Source: Gnetum montanum | Taxonomy: Eukaryota; Streptophyta; Gnetopsida; Gnetales; Gnetaceae | Length of the DNA: 64,000 nt | Assembly: GCA_015680685.1 (NCBI GenBank) | Contig: MNCI01007802.1 | Location: forward strand, 119,780 to 183,779 | Reading direction: 5' to 3' | Shown: in pieces, positions 61,026-64,000 of the stretch | Position numbering within the stretch: the stretch's first letter is position 1 | Layout: each line of letters begins with the position of its first letter | Position numbers and translations under genes: made by a program | The notes under the pieces: model-generated | The model's database searches: none | Told to the model about the DNA's origin: nothing | What the model saw: only the letters and a program-made list of their open reading frames with translations

Positions 61026-61900
61026 CCTAATTTTATACCTCCTTTACTAGGTTCATCATCTTCATTGTGCCTAAGACCTCCTAACTTCAATATGGGTACC
61101 TTGTATATATTATTGCTACCAAATAATGGATACATTTGTTAAGCTATAAAGTTTGCACAATCATCCCTACAAATAATCTACAGAAAAGGACCTATGCCTA
61201 CCATCCCAAATTTAAAAAATCTATACCAAATTTGGGAACTCATCAATCTATATCTACACAAGATGTGCCATAGGGAATAGAATTCTTACCATTCATGAAG
61301 ACCTGTAAACATGTAACCATGGCTTGCTTCCATGCACTAGAAATATAACAACATAAGAAATACAAATTTTGGATGGATAACTGTATGGCACTACACATGA
61401 TTATAGAAAAGCTACTTGTAAGTACCTTTTCTTTCTTTTTAAATAATTATGAATAGTGAGATTCAAACGATGCCTCACCTCATGCCAAAAATTGGAAAGA
61501 AACCTTCCAAAATAAAACATATTACAATTGAAAAAATTTGAGCATATGTCATTATTGGCATCAAGATTGAGCATGTAATAGTATTGCTATTCAAATTCAA
61601 AATTCTTGGGCATGACTGTGAATGTAAGCATTAAAAGATAGATGATGCATCCATAACTCACAGGATGCACATGGGCATAGTAGTTAGAGAAAAATGGAAG
61701 GACAATGAATATACTGTGGTGGATTCTTTCATGGCTTCATCTTTGCTTCACTTTCATGGTTGAATTTAAGATCCCACCTATGTGAGGTTGGTGAGAATAA
61801 ATGTTTGGGGTTGAATTGGAAATTAAAGGCATATTGAAATAGATAAACTAAGGTAAAGGTACTTAACATCCCTAATGTTAGAGAAAATATTGCACATATC
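61026..61900. other. No gene clearly recognised
   Basis: Probably the upstream part of the retroelement 3' ORF that becomes readable after about 61990. The minus-strand open frame at 61729-62007 is a shadow without motifs. Confidence 0.4.
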
Positions 61901-63100
61901 TCTACTAGATCTAACACAAAGGTAAAGAAGTTGTGGTTGCAAAGCGCATATAGTAAATAAGACAAGGAATACAATGAATTATCTATTGAGCAAAATGTAT
62001 ATTTCAAGATAGAAGCCTACCACATCTTTCCCACTAAGAGATTAAACAGAATTTCCACCTATTTTGCAAGAGTAAGTGCTATCCTTATGAGGGAATTCAA
62101 TGTAAAATTAGCTCATTTATTATTTTTAGAGATTCAAAGAAGGTTTGAAGAGAAGAAGGCATGGAAACCCACATAGACATTCCCTTGTCTTATTAGAAGA
62201 TTGTGAAAGCAAGCCAAGATTCTGGTTTATACAAATGATGTCTTATGTAAGGCCTAGAATGCATCTTATGTTAAGATGTCTAAGCCAATTCCTCAAAAGA
62301 AATATTAGCTAGAAAAGCCAATAGGCATTGAATGACCAATGAGATCAACACTAGCAGGAAATATTCCAACAACAAAAGAAGAGCGAGCAGGACTTGGTGG
62401 ATCAACGATAAGTGGTGATACACCTGCATCATGTGCTCCACCAGATTAACAAGACTATAGACCTTCTATGAGCCATTTGCAGAAAACTGTTGAAACCATT
62501 AGTTGGGAAACAAGAGAAGGTTCTACATCATACAAAGTAAGAGATAATTCTATAAGACCTATTGTATGAATAGAATCCGCTAGTGGTCAAGTATCTTTAT
62601 AGGTAAGAGAAGATGAGAACTAAGCACAATAGATTTCTAGGAACATTGCATCTTTTTAGGTCATGGTGTAAATAGGAGAAGGAGCCACAGTAGTGGCAAT
62701 GCAACATCAAGATGCAGCAAGAGTAGCAAAAGTGATCATAGATTGCATAAAATAATCATTCAATGTTCTTATTGTGCCACCAATAGATATTGGTCAAGCC
62801 AAAGATGTTGAAATATTAGCCAATACATCTATGCTCCTAGCAAAGCATGAATATATCCTAGATCGATTGTTGTAAATAGGCCAAGTGATGCAAATTCTCT
62901 TTAATATCTACAGTGATATCATTGTAGTCTATTCAAAACTAATCTCAACAAAGAGTAAGCTGGTAATAATCAAAACAAGAGTTAAGCATGCAAAAAATAA
63001 AGTGCAGAGATTGCAAGCTAAATTAGTAGGTCTACGAGTGGAAATAAGAGATCCTACATGGTATGTAACATGCCAAAGTAGCTAGATAAATTCAAAACTA
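61901..63100 (+). pseudogene. Extra 3' ORF of family A element (plant transposon-type domain plus coiled coil)
   Basis: About 61990-62270 reads YFKIEAYHIFPTKRLNR, YFARVSAILMREFNVKLAH, LLFLEIQRRFEEKKAWK and FPCLIRRL-KQAKILVYTNDV. This aligns residue by residue with the block at 47.1-47.4 kb of the outer gypsy element. A low-complexity Ser/Thr/Pro hinge follows (62340-62450), then Lys/Leu-rich coiled coil; 62885-63085 is open with VYSKLISTKSKLVIIKTR. Stops break the frame. The family A LTR starts about 200 bp downstream on the same strand, so this is the last ORF before a 3' LTR. Confidence 0.6.
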
Positions 63101-63589
63101 AACAAGTAACTCAGCTAATAGCTAGGAACATCCAAGTAGAGATGGCAAAGGAAAAGGCAAACTAGAATGCATCAGTGGCTAAAGCACATACTTATGCACA
63201 TGCCAAAGCACTAACTACTCTAAAAGAAGAAAATAAAAAAGATTGCTATAGATAATATAAGGTTGACAAACATAGAGAAACAAAATAATGTTCTTTGAAA
63301 CACCACAAAATTTCAGGTCTCGACATCTTGACTAAAAATTTAGCTAAGTGTCAAAATAGTGGTATTTTGCCCAAATTTTTGTAAGTGTTAAGTGTAGTCA
63401 GCTCCAAGTGCTAAATTTGCAAAAAAATTTTAAGTGTTAGAACAATGGCACTTTCTGAAAATTCACCTAAGTGCTAGGACCATGCTCTCCACTATAGTAA
63501 AGTATAGTTAGCTTCAATGGCCAATCTTCTACAATTTTGGATAAGTGTTCGAACAAGGTCAAAATCTACATAATTTTTCTAAGTTTTTG

Positions 63590-63790
63590 CTACACTTAGT
63601 GTTATAGTTGCTATGCTCGACACTATAGCTACTACACTTTGCTACACTTGTGCTACACTTGAGAGCATAGTAAGCGTAGCCAACATACAAATGGCTAGTT
63701 TTGCAAAAATTTTCTAAGTGTTGTGCTATTCTCAGCATTGTAGCTACTACGCTTGACACTGTAGCTACTTTGCTCTCCATTGTAGTTGCT
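63590..63790 (+). repeat. U3 repeats of TAGTTGCTAYRCTYGACACT type
   Basis: Several ATAGCTACTACACTT and TGTAGCTACTACGCTTGACA units, with GAGAGCATAGTAAGCGTAG between them. They correspond to the more extended minisatellite in the minus-strand copy at 3.8-4.3 kb. Confidence 0.7.
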
Positions 63791-63854
63791 ACTCTTTCCC
63801 CCCCTACCACATCACCATGTGTTACACAATCTACATTTTGGGCTAACCCTAGCC

Positions 63855-63862
63855 CTATAAGT
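63855..63862 (+). promoter_or_regulatory. TATA box of plus-strand family A LTR
   Basis: CTATAAGT in a CCCTATAAGTACCCC context, followed by TTTTAGGGGTTGG as in the other LTR copy. Confidence 0.55.
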
Positions 63863-64000
63863 ACCCCTGGACCCCCAACGTTTTAGGGGTTGGTAATTGG
63901 CACTTTCATTTGGCATTTGGCATTTTGGCATCTTGACACTTAGGTCTGTGGACAAATGAGACCCAAAACACACCACATCGGTAGACAGGCATAGCTACAC

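Larger units (their letters stand above)
63296..64000 (+). mobile_element. Family A LTR, plus strand, runs off the window
   Basis: Starts TGAAACACCACAAAATTTC and aligns with the reverse complement of the block ending at 4380. Shared landmarks are ATCTTGACTAAAAATTT-like sequence, TTTTCTAAGTGTT, ATGCTCTCCACTATAG and GAGCATAGT, then TATA box CTATAAGT (63855-63862), GTTTTAGGGGTTGG and GGCATTTTGGCATC. U3 is about 560 bp. The open frames at 63559-63810 (minus) and 63701-63886 (plus) come from its tandem repeats. The 3' end lies outside the window. Confidence 0.8.

Noticed and set aside
1-64000. tRNA or rRNA genes, CRISPR arrays, organellar insertions
   Set aside because: No cloverleaf-like or rRNA core sequence, no regularly spaced identical repeats, and no recognisable plastid or mitochondrial genes were seen on either strand.

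Overview
The window looks like nuclear DNA from a large, repeat-rich plant genome, probably a gymnosperm-like seed plant. This is an inference: almost everything readable is decayed plant-type LTR retrotransposon, and the one intact gene encodes a plant-type START/Bet v 1-like protein. I see no bacterial operons, rRNA, tRNA or CRISPR. Apart from about the first 1.9 kb and the gene near 52.2-52.9 kb, CpG is scarce and retroelement reading frames are full of stops where Trp or Gln codons are expected, as in long-methylated, deaminated DNA.

Layout. 1-1870 is GC- and CpG-rich, with a palindrome-containing repeat array ahead of a TATA box, like an LTR promoter. About 3300-4380 is a minus-strand LTR-like block of 'family A', abutting a decayed Ty3/gypsy integrase and reverse transcriptase (4381-6075, minus). 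A second block of gypsy gag and protease lies on the minus strand at 13.9-16.1 kb, and a possible third at 20.8-23.2 kb. Between and around these are AT-rich sequence, short minisatellites and an unrecognised plus-strand degenerate coding-like stretch (10.5-13.3 kb). 25218-28770 is a bounded minus-strand copia-like non-autonomous element with two LTRs, PBS, PPT and a near-perfect target duplication. It contains two N bases that bracket a 45-bp segment identical to sequence 1.1 kb away.

32569-50351 is a nested pair. An old plus-strand Ty3/gypsy element (about 12.7 kb after excision) has a second LTR element (33239-38289) inserted into its 5' LTR, with a perfect ATATG target duplication. The inner element carries no recognisable gag-pol. 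Instead it holds an apparently intronless, decayed copy of a host CCR4-type (CNOT6-like) deadenylase domain and a 45-bp minisatellite encoding 15-residue repeats. The outer element has pol (42.1-44.4 kb) followed by an extra 3' ORF (46.9-49.0 kb).

The only intact gene is at 52211-52756 (minus), a 181-residue secreted-looking START/Bet v 1-like protein with a TATA box and polyadenylation signals. To its right are an LTR-like leader and copia gag (55.0-58.2 kb), a copia PPT and LTR (59.9-61.0 kb), a second copy of the extra 3' ORF (61.9-63.1 kb), and a second, plus-strand family A LTR running off the window from 63296.

The most notable points are the retrotransposon-captured CCR4 sequence, the fully resolved nested insertion, the extra 3' ORF shared by two LTR families, and a likely gap-filling artefact.
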